A stretch of DNA of 64,000 nt from Phytopseudomonas straminea (GCF_900112645.1 NZ_FOMO01000001.1:806001-870000); one strand, 5' to 3'. Counted from the first letter of the stretch, positions 27,631 through 39,143 are shown. A program made the numbers and translations. The notes: a model not told the origin generated them from the sequence alone.

Positions 27631-28075
27631 GATGCACCTCAGCCTGATCGCCGCCATGCTGCGCCGCGGCAAGACCCTCGACCGCGCCTCCAGTACCCTG
27701 AGCCTGTTGGCGCTGGTCGTCGGTCTGGGCCCGTTGCTCGGCTTCATGGCACTGAGCACAGGCGCGGCGGTATGCATCGCACTGCTAGTGTGCGGGCTGA
27801 TCCAGAAGTATTACGCCCTGCGCGTCGCCCTCGATGCAGAGCTGTTCGCCGGCCTGGCCGCGGCGCCCGAGCAGCTGGATCGCCGTACCGCAGAGCTCGA
27901 TCAGGCACTGGCGTCGCTGGGCCGCCAGGGCGAGCCCGCGCGCAGCTGGGAACAACGCAGCCAGGGTGCCGTGCGCCTGCTGCGTTTGCAGGCGCTATGG
28001 CTGGCTCTGCAACTGTTGGTCGCACTGGCAGCCATCGTGCTGATGCCGTGGCTTTCACACATTCGATTCGGATAA
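27620..28075 (+). CDS. Small two-helix membrane protein of the lipid operon
   Basis: The 151-residue protein has two hydrophobic hairpins: STLSLLALVVGLGPLLGFMA with TGAAVCIALLVCGLIQ (about 28-68), and LALQLLVALAAIVLMPWL near the C-terminus. A charged helical region lies between. I recognise no catalytic motif. It overlaps the PAP2/DSP gene by 11 nt and is followed 10 nt later by an acyltransferase gene, so it is firmly part of the operon. A role as scaffold or partner of the membrane enzymes is possible but unproven. Confidence 0.75.
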   Translation: MASEMHLSLIAAMLRRGKTLDRASSTLSLLALVVGLGPLLGFMALSTGAAVCIALLVCGLIQKYYALRVALDAELFAGLAAAPEQLDRRTAELDQALASLGRQGEPARSWEQRSQGAVRLLRLQALWLALQLLVALAAIVLMPWLSHIRFG

Positions 28076-28085
28076 GGACTCTGTC

Positions 28086-28706
28086 ATGCTCGCCTCGCTG
28101 GTCGCCTTTCTCATCACCTCTGGTGCGCGACTGCTCACCGGTGCGCGCGCCCTATGGCTCGGCAGCACCGCGCAGCCAGTGCAACGCATCTACTACGCCA
28201 ACCACAGCAGCCACGGCGACTTCGTGCTGCTATGGGCATCGCTGCCCGCCGAGCTGCGCAAGCGCACCCGCCCGGTGGCCGGCTCCGACTACTGGATGAA
28301 GGGCGCGTTGCGCAGCTTCGTGATCCAGCGGGTGTTCAACGGCGTACTGGTCGATCGCCAGCGCAGCGATCCCAGTGCCAACCCACTGCAGGCGATGCTC
28401 GATGCGCTGGGCGAGGGTGATTCGCTGATCGTCTTCCCCGAAGGCACCCGCAATCTGGAAGACGGCCTGCTGCCGTTCAAGAGCGGCCTCTATCACCTGG
28501 CCAAGGCACGCCCGGATGTCGAGGTGATTCCGGTGTGGATCGCCAACCTCAACCGGGTGATGCCCAAGGGCCGTGCCTTGCCGCTGCCGTTGCTATGCAC
28601 CCTGAATTTCGGCGCGCCACTGGGCATGGGTGAGGAGGAGGGCAAAGACGCCTACCTCGAACGTGCCCGCAGCAGCCTGTTGGCCTTGGCTCCCGAGGAG
28701 GCTTGA
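28086..28706 (+). CDS. Lysophospholipid acyltransferase family protein
   Basis: The 206-residue protein has the PlsC-type acyltransferase motifs: NHSSHGDF (HX4D) near residue 40 and VFPEGTRNLEDG near 118, with an N-terminal hydrophobic segment. It is shorter and clearly different from the housekeeping plsC at 22891-23667. The family acylates lysophospholipids. Together with the CdsA-like and CDP-alcohol transferase genes it could make phosphatidic acid or a related precursor for the same operon. The stop is 1 nt before the CdsA-like start. Confidence 0.87.
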   Translation: MLASLVAFLITSGARLLTGARALWLGSTAQPVQRIYYANHSSHGDFVLLWASLPAELRKRTRPVAGSDYWMKGALRSFVIQRVFNGVLVDRQRSDPSANPLQAMLDALGEGDSLIVFPEGTRNLEDGLLPFKSGLYHLAKARPDVEVIPVWIANLNRVMPKGRALPLPLLCTLNFGAPLGMGEEEGKDAYLERARSSLLALAPEEA

Positions 28707-28707
28707 G

Positions 28708-29640
28708 ATGGATCGTAATACCTTGCTGTTGTTCGCCGGTATCGGTGGTCTGCTGTTGCTCGCCAGCCTGATCGGCTGGTTGCTGAAACTACGTGCCGGC
28801 CCGGGGCCCCATTCGGTCATCGACAACCTCAACGCCCGCATCAACGCCTGGTGGGCGATGGTGGCGGTGATCGGCTTCGCTTTCCTGTTCGGCAATATCG
28901 GCGTGGTGGTGCTGTTCTACTGCGTGTCGTTCTACGCCCTGCGCGAATTCATGACGCTCACCCCCACCCGGCGCAGTGACTACCCGGCACTGGTTGCCGC
29001 CTTCTACTTCGCGCTGCCGATGCAGTACCTGCTGATCGGTATCGGCTGGTATGGCCTGTTCGCCATCTTCATTCCGGTCTACGTGTTTCTGCTGCTGCCG
29101 ATCCTCTCGTCCTTGGGCGGCGACACCACACGCTTTCTCGAACGTACGTCCAAGGTGCAGTGGGGCCTGATGATCGCGGTGTACTGCATCTCCACCGTAC
29201 CGGCGCTGCTGACCCTGGAGATCGCCGGCTATGAAGGCCGCAACCTGCTGCTGATTGCCTGGCTGGTGATCGTGGTGCAGATCTCCGACGTTCTGCAGTA
29301 CGTGTGCGGCAAGCTGGCCGGCAAACGCAAGATCGCCCCCAACCTCTCCCCATCCAAGACCGTGGAAGGCTTCTTTGGCGGTGTGGCCCTGGCCACCCTG
29401 GTCGGCGCCTCGCTGTACTGGATTACCCCGTTCGCCTTCTGGCAGGCCGCCCTGTTCGCCCTGCTGGTGTGCCTGCTCGGCTTCGCCGGCGGCCTGGTGA
29501 TGTCGGCGATCAAACGCGACCGCGGCGTGAAGGACTGGGGCCACATGATCGAAGGCCACGGCGGCATGCTCGACCGCCTCGACTCGGTATGCTTCGCCGC
29601 ACCGGTGTTCTTCCATATGGTGCGTTACTGGTGGGGCTGA
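28708..29640 (+). CDS. Phosphatidate cytidylyltransferase (CdsA-like), YnbB-like
   Basis: The 310-residue membrane protein carries the CTP:phosphatidate cytidylyltransferase signatures LSPSKTVEGFFGG and, near the C-terminus, DRGVKDWGHMIEGHGGMLDR, including the KDxxxxxPGHGGxxDR-type metal/CTP site. About seven or eight hydrophobic segments are visible. The family converts phosphatidic acid and CTP to CDP-diacylglycerol. ATG at 28708 (MDRNTLLLFAGIGG) is chosen; an upstream in-frame start would overlap the previous gene by about 77 nt. A housekeeping cdsA is normally encoded next to bamA/lpx genes elsewhere in pseudomonads, so this is probably a second copy dedicated to this operon. Confidence 0.9.
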   Translation: MDRNTLLLFAGIGGLLLLASLIGWLLKLRAGPGPHSVIDNLNARINAWWAMVAVIGFAFLFGNIGVVVLFYCVSFYALREFMTLTPTRRSDYPALVAAFYFALPMQYLLIGIGWYGLFAIFIPVYVFLLLPILSSLGGDTTRFLERTSKVQWGLMIAVYCISTVPALLTLEIAGYEGRNLLLIAWLVIVVQISDVLQYVCGKLAGKRKIAPNLSPSKTVEGFFGGVALATLVGASLYWITPFAFWQAALFALLVCLLGFAGGLVMSAIKRDRGVKDWGHMIEGHGGMLDRLDSVCFAAPVFFHMVRYWWG

Positions 29641-29662
29641 CGCCATAAGCAATTGATAGGCA

Positions 29663-29694
29663 ATAAAAAACCCGGCGCAAGGCCGGGTTTTTTA
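29663..29694. terminator. Strong bidirectional terminator between CdsA-like gene and gyrB
   Basis: ATAAAAAACCCGGC and GCCGGGTTTTTTAT are perfect reverse complements around a short GCAA loop between convergent genes. T-runs lie on both sides. Confidence 0.93.
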
Positions 29695-29707
29695 TGGGTA
29701 CGCGCGG

Positions 29708-32128
<2,421 letters not shown>

Positions 32129-33232
32129 TTACTCCCGGTGGTCGTGGGTCTGGGTGATACGCCCATGTTCCACGTGGAACATGGAAACCGGCGTATCCGT
32201 TTGCCAGCCATCGCTCAACAATTCATGGTCTACACAGGTGATGAATACCTGGCAGTTCAAATCTTCCAACAAACGACACAAAGCGCGGCGATGCTGCTCA
32301 TCCAGTTCTGACGGCAGGTCATCCACCAGATAGATACATTGGCCGCGCTTGGCCTGATCAACCAAATGCCCCTGAGCGATTCGCAAGGCGCACACCACCA
32401 GCTTCTGCTGGCCACGGGAGAGAATATCTGCCGCATTGTGCGCACCCAGCCTTAACCTGAGATCGGCGCGTTGCGGTCCGGATTGGGTGTGCCCAATCTG
32501 CTGGTCACGCAATAACGACGACGTCAGCACTTCACTCAGAGGACGCTCTTTATCCCATCCCCGGTAATAGCTCAATGTGAGCCCCTGCAGATCGACCAGT
32601 TCACTGAGGGTACGCTCGAAGACGGGCTTCAATTGCTGTATGTAGGATCGCCGATAACTGTCGATTTCATCGCTGGCCAGGCACAACTCGCGATCCCAGG
32701 CCGCTTGAGAAACGGCGTCAAGTGTACCACGGCGAAGCCAGGAATTACGCTGCTTGAGGGCCTTCTGCAGGCGCTGCCAGGCAGGCAAAAATCGCTGTTC
32801 CACGTGGAACACTCCCCAATCGAGGAACTGCCGACGGATCTTCGGTGAGCCCTCCAGCAACCGGAAACTGTCCGGATTGATCAGTTGCAAAGGTAACGTT
32901 TCGGCAAGCTGCGCAGCGCTGCGCGCGTTCTGCCCGTCAATGCGAATCTGGAATTCGCCCTGACGATCTCGTGATACGCCGAGGTTGCTAAGCCGGCCAT
33001 CATTCAACTGCACCTGCCCAAACAGGGTACAGACCTGCTGCTCGTACTGAATCACCGGCAACAGGCGAGCACTGCGAAAGGAACGCGCCAGGCCGAGCAG
33101 GTGAATACCCTCGAGCACACTGGTCTTGCCGCTGCCGTTATAGCCGTAAAGAATGTTGATACGCGGCGAGGGCAGCAGGGTCGACGGCTCGAGATTACGA
33201 ACGGCGGTGAAATTGATGCGGGTCAGGGACAT
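32129..33232 (-). CDS. recF: DNA replication and repair protein RecF
   Basis: RecF is an SMC-like ATPase that helps load RecA at gapped DNA. The 367-residue protein has Walker [14 protein letters not shown] near residue 30, an ABC-type signature region [18 protein letters not shown] and Walker [13 protein letters not shown]. It lies between dnaN and gyrB in the standard order. Two perfect parS palindromes are embedded in its coding sequence, so the codons there serve two functions. Confidence 0.97.
   Translation of the reverse strand: MSLTRINFTAVRNLEPSTLLPSPRINILYGYNGSGKTSVLEGIHLLGLARSFRSARLLPVIQYEQQVCTLFGQVQLNDGRLSNLGVSRDRQGEFQIRIDGQNARSAAQLAETLPLQLINPDSFRLLEGSPKIRRQFLDWGVFHVEQRFLPAWQRLQKALKQRNSWLRRGTLDAVSQAAWDRELCLASDEIDSYRRSYIQQLKPVFERTLSELVDLQGLTLSYYRGWDKERPLSEVLTSSLLRDQQIGHTQSGPQRADLRLRLGAHNAADILSRGQQKLVVCALRIAQGHLVDQAKRGQCIYLVDDLPSELDEQHRRALCRLLEDLNCQVFITCVDHELLSDGWQTDTPVSMFHVEHGRITQTHDHRE
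32163..32184. promoter_or_regulatory. parS: parS site (centromere), 22-bp palindrome
   Basis: The core TGTTCCACGTGGAACA (32166-32181) is the pseudomonad ParB-binding centromere. The dyad here extends to a perfect 22 bp, 32163-32184. It sits in the 3' end of recF and 38 nt upstream of the gyrB start codon. ParB is encoded at 48913-49785. Confidence 0.95.
32796..32811. promoter_or_regulatory. parS: parS site (centromere), 16-bp palindrome
   Basis: A second perfect TGTTCCACGTGGAACA lies within recF, 630 nt from the first. The symmetry does not extend beyond the 16-bp core. Confidence 0.95.
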
Positions 33233-33277
33233 GAACAGGCCGAAAGAGAAGGGCAGCGATCACGCCGCCTGAAACGA

Positions 33278-33332
33278 AATCAGCCTTGGATGTTACGGAT
33301 CTAAACTGCATCCGAACATACCAAGGCTGATT
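33278..33332. other. Long imperfect hairpin between dnaN and recF
   Basis: AATCAGCCTTGG (33278-33289) pairs perfectly with CCAAGGCTGATT (33321-33332). The inner parts ATGTTACGGAT and ATCCGAACAT extend the stem with single-base bulges to about 22 bp around a loop of about 9 nt. It occupies the 136-nt dnaN-recF gap. No T-run follows, so it could be an mRNA processing or stability element rather than a simple terminator. Confidence 0.65.
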
Positions 33333-33368
33333 ATCTGACGCTGGGTAGCTGCCTTTCAGCAGCTGGAA

Positions 33369-34472
33369 TTACAAACGCATCGGCATGACGACGTAAGCGG
33401 AGTCGTCATTGTCGGCTTCCTGTACCAGTGCGCTGCTGTTGGAATCGGAGAGAATCAGACGCACCTGCTCGGTGGTCATCACGCCGAGTACGTCCAGCAG
33501 GTAGCTGACGTTGAAACCGATTTCCAGCGAGCTGCCGTTGTAATCGACGGCGATTTCTTCTTCCGCCTCTTCCTGCTCCGGGTTGTTGGCCTGGATTTTC
33601 AGCAGGCCAGCGGCCAGTTGCAGACGAATACCGCGGTACTTTTCGTTGGACAGAATTGCGGTACGGCTGAAGGCTTCGCGCAGACCCTGACGATCGGCGA
33701 CCACCAGCTTGTCGCCACCACGGGGCAGAACGCGCTCGTAATCCGGGAACTTGCCGTCGACCAGCTTGGAGGTGAAGGTGAACTCACCGGTAGTCGCACG
33801 GATGTGATGCTGGCCCAGGACGATGGACACTTCGCCGTCCTGCTCAGTCAGCAGGCGAGCCAGCTCGAGAATACCCTTGCGCGGCACGATGACCTGGTGC
33901 TTGCCGTCCTGCTGGATGGTCGCTTCCATGGAGCACATCGCCAGGCGGTGACCGTCAGTGGCAACGGCGCGCAGGATGCCGGTCTGCACTTCAATCAGCA
34001 TGCCGTTGAGGTAGTAGCGCACGTCCTGCTGAGCCATGGCGAAGCTAGTGCGCTCGATCAGACGGCGCAGTTTGCTCTGTACCAGGTTGAAGGTCAGCGA
34101 ACCCGGGCCTTCCTCGACGGTGGGGAAATCATTGGCCGGCAGCGTGGACAAGGTGAAACGGCTACGACCGGCCTTGACCAGCAGCTTCTGCTCGTCGACG
34201 CGGATGTCGATCAGTGCATCGGCAGGCAGGCTCTTGCAGATGTCCATCAGCTTGCGGGCTGGCACGGTGATCTCGCCGGGCTCGGCGGCATCTTCCAAGG
34301 CCACGCGACCAACCAGCTCGACCTCCAGGTCGGTACCGGTCAGCGACAGTTGCTGGCCTTCGACGACCAGCAGAACGTTGGACAGAACCGGCAAGGTCTG
34401 GCGGCGTTCCACGACGCCGGCGACCAGTTGCAGGGGTTTCAACAGGGCTTCGCGTTGAATGGTGAAGTGCAT
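33369..34472 (-). CDS. dnaN: DNA polymerase III sliding clamp (beta subunit)
   Basis: The clamp encircles DNA and tethers DNA polymerase III. The 367-residue protein has the three tandem clamp domains of the family and starts MHFTIQREALLKPLQLVAGV. It ends YVVMPMRL, the conserved C-terminal peptide next to the partner-binding pocket. It begins 35 nt after dnaA on the same strand, so the two are likely co-transcribed. Confidence 0.98.
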   Translation of the reverse strand: MHFTIQREALLKPLQLVAGVVERRQTLPVLSNVLLVVEGQQLSLTGTDLEVELVGRVALEDAAEPGEITVPARKLMDICKSLPADALIDIRVDEQKLLVKAGRSRFTLSTLPANDFPTVEEGPGSLTFNLVQSKLRRLIERTSFAMAQQDVRYYLNGMLIEVQTGILRAVATDGHRLAMCSMEATIQQDGKHQVIVPRKGILELARLLTEQDGEVSIVLGQHHIRATTGEFTFTSKLVDGKFPDYERVLPRGGDKLVVADRQGLREAFSRTAILSNEKYRGIRLQLAAGLLKIQANNPEQEEAEEEIAVDYNGSSLEIGFNVSYLLDVLGVMTTEQVRLILSDSNSSALVQEADNDDSAYVVMPMRL

Positions 34473-34507
34473 GGTCTAGTCCCTTGCCTCGTGCATGGAG
34501 TTGCGTA

Positions 34508-36016
34508 TCAAGTGGTCAGTGTACGCAGCAGGTTCTTGTAATCCTCGCGGATGTCCGCGTCGGATCCCCTAAGTTCAGCAATCTTACGACAGGCGTGCAA
34601 CACAGTGGTGTGATCACGACCGCCGAACGCCACGCCGATCTCCGGCAGGCTGTGGTTGGTCAATTCCTTGGACAACGCCATGGCGACCTGACGCGGCCTG
34701 GCGATGGAACGCGAACGACGTTTGGACAACAGATCGGTGATCTTGATCTTGTAGTACTCGGCCGTGGTGCGCTGGATATTGTCGATGCTCACCAGCTTGT
34801 CCTGCAGGGCCAACAGGTCCTTCAGCGATTCACGGATCAGCTCGATGGTGATGTCGCGGCCCATGAAGTGCGAGTGGGCGATGACGCGTTTCAGCGCACC
34901 TTCAAGCTCACGCACATTGGAGCGGATACGCTGGGCAATGAAGAACGCCGCATCGTGGGGCAGCTCGACCCTGGCTTGGTCGGCCTTCTTCATCAGGATC
35001 GCCACACGGGTTTCCAGCTCGGGCGGTTCGACCGCCACGGTCAGGCCCCAGCCGAAGCGCGACTTCAGACGCTCTTCCAGCCCTTCGATTTCCTTCGGGT
35101 AGCGGTCGCTGGTGAGAATCACCTGCTGGCCGCCCTCGAGCAGTGCGTTGAAGGTGTGGAAAAACTCTTCCTGAGAGCGCTCCTTCTTGGCGAAGAACTG
35201 AATGTCATCGATCAGCAGCGCATCCACCGAGCGGTAGAAGCGCTTGAATTCGTTGATGGCATTGAGTTGCAACGCCTTGACCATGTCAGCCACGAATCGC
35301 TCGGAGTGCAGGTACACGACCTTGGCGTTCGGGTTCTTGGCCAACAGGTGGTTACCCACCGCGTGCATCAAGTGCGTTTTACCCAGGCCGACGCCGCCAT
35401 AAAGGAACAGCGGGTTGTAACCGTGCTTGGGATTGTCCGCCACCTGCCAGGCAGCGGCGCGGGCCAACTGGTTCGACTTGCCCTCGACAAAATTATCGAA
35501 GGTGAAGGTGCGGTTCAGGTAGCTGGTGTGCTTGAGGCCACCTTCTACCTGCACGTTACGCTCGGTACGCGTCGGTGCAACGCTGGGCGTTGCACCGGCC
35601 ATGGAGTCGAAGCTGGCCCGCGAAGGCTCGGTCTGCGCCGGCGGCTTGGGCGGCGGTGCGCTGACCTGAGGTACCGGGGCTGCGGGTGCAGGTGCGGAGG
35701 GCGCCGGACTGTTGTAGCTGGAAGCAGACGGCGAAGGTGTCAGTACCGCCCGCGGCGCCGAACTGCGACGGCTGCCGATCAATAGCGAAATAGCCGGCAC
35801 CAGACCAGTCGCTCGCTCACCGAGCAACTCGAGCATGCGGCCCATGTACTTTTCGTTGACCCAGTCGAGAACGAAACGATTCGGTGCGTAGACACGCAAC
35901 TCATCGCCTTCGGCTTCTACTTGTAGTGGACGGATCCAGGTGTTGAATTGCTGGGCAGGCAGTTCATCGCGCAGGAGTTCCACGCACTGCTGCCAAAGTT
36001 CCACGGACACGGACAT
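34508..36016 (-). CDS. dnaA: Chromosomal replication initiator DnaA
   Basis: DnaA-ATP binds 9-mer boxes at oriC and melts the origin. The 502-residue protein has domain I (about 1-85), a Pro/Ala/Ser-rich linker domain II (about 90-165) and an AAA+ domain III with Walker [16 protein letters not shown] (about 205) and Walker B LLIDDIQF. The DNA-binding domain IV holds the DnaA signature [16 protein letters not shown] near the C-terminus. Its start faces oriC, with a DnaA box about 60 nt upstream (36075-36083) that could mediate autoregulation. Confidence 0.98.
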   Translation of the reverse strand: MSVSVELWQQCVELLRDELPAQQFNTWIRPLQVEAEGDELRVYAPNRFVLDWVNEKYMGRMLELLGERATGLVPAISLLIGSRRSSAPRAVLTPSPSASSYNSPAPSAPAPAAPVPQVSAPPPKPPAQTEPSRASFDSMAGATPSVAPTRTERNVQVEGGLKHTSYLNRTFTFDNFVEGKSNQLARAAAWQVADNPKHGYNPLFLYGGVGLGKTHLMHAVGNHLLAKNPNAKVVYLHSERFVADMVKALQLNAINEFKRFYRSVDALLIDDIQFFAKKERSQEEFFHTFNALLEGGQQVILTSDRYPKEIEGLEERLKSRFGWGLTVAVEPPELETRVAILMKKADQARVELPHDAAFFIAQRIRSNVRELEGALKRVIAHSHFMGRDITIELIRESLKDLLALQDKLVSIDNIQRTTAEYYKIKITDLLSKRRSRSIARPRQVAMALSKELTNHSLPEIGVAFGGRDHTTVLHACRKIAELRGSDADIREDYKNLLRTLTT

Positions 36017-36532
36017 CCCCTGATTGAAAGCGCTGAGGCAAAAACAGCGCTTATTGTAGCTTCAAGAGGTGGAGTTATCCACATAGGAAAGCCAATCAGT
36101 ACACGCTAAATCAAGGTGTTAGGCAATTTGCCACATGTCGGAAAAGACCTGATTGTACTCTGTGGATAAAGCGGCATAAGCACCGTTTAAAAGCGGGTGG
36201 AAAACTCTCTGGATATTCGACCTGTGGGTAAAAACGCATTTCGTCCCCAGGCGATACCCAGAACGCGAACATGCGCAGCACGGTTTTCTGACAGACTTTT
36301 GAATCGCCGCAACCCTTAAATGTTCTGGCCTGTATGAACTTATCCACAGAAGGGGTCGAGCTAAGCTATAAACACTAAAACAAGCCTTTCTAAAAAGATT
36401 CTTTCCTTTATATTTCTCTATCTGCAAAACAACTGGTTGGAAATTGACCTGGCCTGCGGCTTTCTCTAGAATCGCCGGTCTCTTAAAACGGGGACCATTC
36501 CGGTCCGTTGTCGATAACCAGGTAACCGCATC
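36017..36532. other. oriC: Chromosomal replication origin oriC (dnaA-rpmH interval)
   Basis: This 516-nt non-coding interval has three perfect DnaA boxes: TTATCCACA at 36075-36083 and 36340-36348, and its complement at 36161-36169. A one-mismatch box TGTGGGTAA lies at 36223-36231. An AT-rich stretch at 36366-36420 (TATAAACACTAAAACAAGCC then T/A-rich runs) follows the last box by 16 nt and is the likely unwinding element. The position between dnaA and rpmH is that of the characterised pseudomonad oriC. The same box-plus-AT module recurs at 45312-45390. Confidence 0.92.
36444..36472 (+). promoter_or_regulatory. Sigma-70 promoter of rpmH
   Basis: TTGACC (36444-36449) and TAGAAT (36467-36472) are separated by 17 nt and lie 61 nt upstream of rpmH, giving a near-consensus vegetative promoter. 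Confidence 0.8.
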
Positions 36533-36667
36533 ATGAAACGCACTTTCCAACCCAGCACCATCAAACGCGCTCGTACCCACGGCTTCCGTGCTCGCATGGC
36601 TACCAAGAACGGCCGTGCCGTCCTGTCGCGTCGTCGCGCCAAGGGCCGTGCTCGCCTGACTGTCTGA
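36533..36667 (+). CDS. rpmH: 50S ribosomal protein L34
   Basis: The 44-residue, strongly basic protein [20 protein letters not shown]... ends [12 protein letters not shown], the invariant L34 sequence pattern. It is a structural protein of the large ribosomal subunit. It starts at ATG 36533 behind a sigma-70 promoter, and rnpA follows 13 nt later. Confidence 0.98.
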   Translation: MKRTFQPSTIKRARTHGFRARMATKNGRAVLSRRRAKGRARLTV

Positions 36668-36680
36668 TTTTTCCAGTCTT

Positions 36681-37085
36681 GTGGTGAGTCGAGGCTTCGG
36701 CCGGGAGAAGCGCCTGCTCACTCCCCGGCAATTCAAGGCAGTCTTCGACTCTCCAAGCGGCAAAGCGCCGGGCAAGAGTGTCCTGCTGCTGGCGCGCAAC
36801 AATGAGCTCGATCATCCACGCCTTGGGCTGGTGATCGGCAAGAAGAGCGTCAAGCTCTCCGTTGAGCGCAACCGCCTGAAACGCCAGATCCGCGAATCGT
36901 TCCGCCTCAACCAGGACAATCTGGTGGGCTGGGACATCGTGGTCGTTGCGCGTAAAGGCCTGGGTGATCTGCAGAACGCCGAGCTGGCTCAACAGTTCAG
37001 CAAATTGTGGAAGCGCCTGGCTCGCAGCAAACCTGCCCAACAGGCCAATGCCCAGACCGGGGTGAACGACAATCCCCATGCGTAA
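36681..37085 (+). CDS. rnpA: Ribonuclease P protein component
   Basis: RnpA assists the M1 RNA in maturing tRNA 5' ends. The 134-residue protein has the family motif [16 protein letters not shown] (RNR motif) near residue 62 and the N-terminal [18 protein letters not shown]. The start is GTG at 36681, giving [13 protein letters not shown] as in other pseudomonads; a second GTG follows directly. Its end overlaps yidD by 8 nt. Confidence 0.96.
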   Translation: MVSRGFGREKRLLTPRQFKAVFDSPSGKAPGKSVLLLARNNELDHPRLGLVIGKKSVKLSVERNRLKRQIRESFRLNQDNLVGWDIVVVARKGLGDLQNAELAQQFSKLWKRLARSKPAQQANAQTGVNDNPHA

Positions 37086-37323
37086 ACTGGTTCAAGCTCC
37101 AATCCGGTTTTACCAGTACGCCATCAGTCCGATGATGGCCAGTCATTGTCGTTTCTACCCCACTTGTTCCTGCTACGCGCTTGAAGCCATCGAAACCCAT
37201 GGCGTCCTGCGTGGTGGCTGGCTGACCGTTCGTCGTCTGGGACGCTGCCACCCCTGGCATCCCGGAGGCTACGATCCGGTGCCCCTCGCGAAAAACTCCC
37301 GTTCCTCTTCGATGGCCGAATAA
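37078..37323 (+). CDS. yidD: Membrane protein insertion efficiency factor
   Basis: The 81-residue protein has the YidD (DUF37) pattern [20 protein letters not shown], then [14 protein letters not shown] and [15 protein letters not shown]. It is a small amphipathic inner-membrane-associated factor that supports YidC. It overlaps rnpA and is followed 2 nt later by yidC, a universal arrangement. Confidence 0.95.
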   Translation: MRKLVQAPIRFYQYAISPMMASHCRFYPTCSCYALEAIETHGVLRGGWLTVRRLGRCHPWHPGGYDPVPLAKNSRSSSMAE

Positions 37324-37325
37324 TC

Positions 37326-39068
37326 ATGGATATCAAACGTTCGATCCTGATCGTCGCCCTGGCAGTCGTGTCCTACATGATGGTTCTTCAATGGAACCAG
37401 GACTACGGCCAGGCCGCTCTGCCGAATCAGACCGCTTCGACCAGCAAACCCGCACCGAGTCTGCCGGAAACCGCTTCGACGGCGGCCAGCAATGACGACG
37501 TGCCGACCGCCAATGCTGGCAACACCGAGCCAAGCCCGGTGGAAACCGTTGCGGTCAGCGACGAGCTGATTCAGGTCAAGACCGACGTACTGGATCTGGC
37601 CATCGATCCGCGTGGTGGTGATGTGGTTCGCCTGAGCCTGCCGCACTACCCGCGCCGCCAGGACCGTCCGGACGTGCCCTTCCAGCTGTTCGACAACGGC
37701 AACGAGCACCTGTACCTCGCACAGAGCGGCCTGACCGGTGCCAACGGCCCGGACGCCCGTGCCGGTGGCCGCCCGCTGTACAACAGCGACCAGCGCGTCT
37801 ACCAACTGGCTGACGGCCAGGAGCAACTGGTGGTCGACCTGACCTTCAGCGATGCTGGCGTCAACTACACCAAGCGTTTCACCTTCCACCGCGGCCTGGA
37901 CACCAGCTGCTCGGCCAAGGAAGTTGAGCAGAAGAAAACCGGTTGCATCACCGGCAATGGTTACGAGATCGGTGTTACCTACCTGATTAACAACCAGAGC
38001 GCCAATGCCTGGACCGGTAACCTGTTCGCCCAGCTCAAGCGTGATAACAGCGGTGACCCATCCTCGAGCACCGCCACCGGCACCGCCACCTACCTGGGTG
38101 CCGCGCTGTGGACGCCTGAGAAGCCATACACCAAGGTGTCCATGAAGGACATCGACAAGCAGAACCTCAAGGAAACCGTGCAGGGTGGCTGGGTTGCCTG
38201 GCTGCAGCACTACTTCGTGACTGCGTGGATTCCGGCCAAGGACGACACCAACCTGGTACAAACCCGTAAGGACAGCCAGGGCAACTACATCATCGGCTAC
38301 ACCGGCCCAGCGCTGACCGTGCCGGCTGGTGCCGAAGGCCAGGCCAGCACCACGCTGTACGCCGGTCCGAAGATCCAGAAGGATCTGGCCGCGCTGTCGC
38401 CTGGCCTGGACAAGACCGTCGACTACGGCATCCTGTGGTTCCTCGCCGAGCCGATCTTCTGGCTGCTGGAACATATCCACAACCTGCTGGGTAACTGGGG
38501 CTTCTCGATCATCGTGCTGACGCTGATCATCAAGCTCGCGTTCTTCCCGTTGTCGGCTGCCAGCTATCGCTCCATGGCGCGCATGCGTGCCGTATCGCCA
38601 CGCCTGCAGGCATTGAAGGAACAGTTCGGTGATGATCGCCAGAAGATGTCCCAGGCGATGATGGAGCTGTACAAGAAAGAGAAGATCAACCCGCTGGGCG
38701 GCTGCCTGCCGATCCTGGTACAGATGCCGGTGTTCCTGGCCCTGTACTGGACCCTGCTGGAATCCGTCGAGATGCGTCAGGCACCGTGGATCCTGTGGAT
38801 CACCGACCTGTCGATCAAGGATCCGTTCTTCATCCTGCCGATCATCATGGGCGCCACCATGTTCATCCAGCAGCAGCTGAACCCGACGCCCCCGGACCCC
38901 ATGCAGGCCCGCGTGATGAAAATGATGCCGATCATTTTCACCTTCTTCTTCCTGTGGTTCCCGGCTGGTCTGGTGCTGTACTGGGTGGTCAACAACGTCC
39001 TGTCCATCGCCCAGCAGTGGTACATTACCCGCAAGATCGAAGCCGCGAACAAGCCTTCCGAGGCCTAA
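37326..39068 (+). CDS. yidC: Membrane protein insertase YidC
   Basis: YidC inserts and folds inner-membrane proteins alone or with SecYEG. The 580-residue protein has an N-terminal anchor (about 5-22), a low-complexity Thr/Ser/Ala linker, a large periplasmic domain (about 75-350) and the conserved insertase core (about 370-570). The core includes NWGFSIIVLTLIIKLAFFPL and ALYWTLLESVEMRQAPW. The hydrophilic-groove Arg is in the first of these core segments (ASYRSMARM). The size is typical of Pseudomonas. Confidence 0.97.
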   Translation: MDIKRSILIVALAVVSYMMVLQWNQDYGQAALPNQTASTSKPAPSLPETASTAASNDDVPTANAGNTEPSPVETVAVSDELIQVKTDVLDLAIDPRGGDVVRLSLPHYPRRQDRPDVPFQLFDNGNEHLYLAQSGLTGANGPDARAGGRPLYNSDQRVYQLADGQEQLVVDLTFSDAGVNYTKRFTFHRGLDTSCSAKEVEQKKTGCITGNGYEIGVTYLINNQSANAWTGNLFAQLKRDNSGDPSSSTATGTATYLGAALWTPEKPYTKVSMKDIDKQNLKETVQGGWVAWLQHYFVTAWIPAKDDTNLVQTRKDSQGNYIIGYTGPALTVPAGAEGQASTTLYAGPKIQKDLAALSPGLDKTVDYGILWFLAEPIFWLLEHIHNLLGNWGFSIIVLTLIIKLAFFPLSAASYRSMARMRAVSPRLQALKEQFGDDRQKMSQAMMELYKKEKINPLGGCLPILVQMPVFLALYWTLLESVEMRQAPWILWITDLSIKDPFFILPIIMGATMFIQQQLNPTPPDPMQARVMKMMPIIFTFFFLWFPAGLVLYWVVNNVLSIAQQWYITRKIEAANKPSEA

Positions 39069-39095
39069 GCGCTCGCGCTTCACCCGCTACATGAC

Positions 39096-39118
39096 AGACG
39101 CCCCCTAGTGGGGCGTTC
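39096..39118 (+). terminator. Hairpin between yidC and mnmE
   Basis: ACGCCCC and GGGGCGT are reverse complements around a short CTAGT loop and end about 27 nt before mnmE. There is only TCTGCT after it, so it may be an attenuator. Confidence 0.5.
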
Positions 39119-39143
39119 TGCTATCCAGCGTCTGGAGAATGTT

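Noticed and set aside
37269..39083. 604-codon minus-strand open frame opposite yidC
   Set aside because: Antisense shadow of yidC with no recognisable domain.
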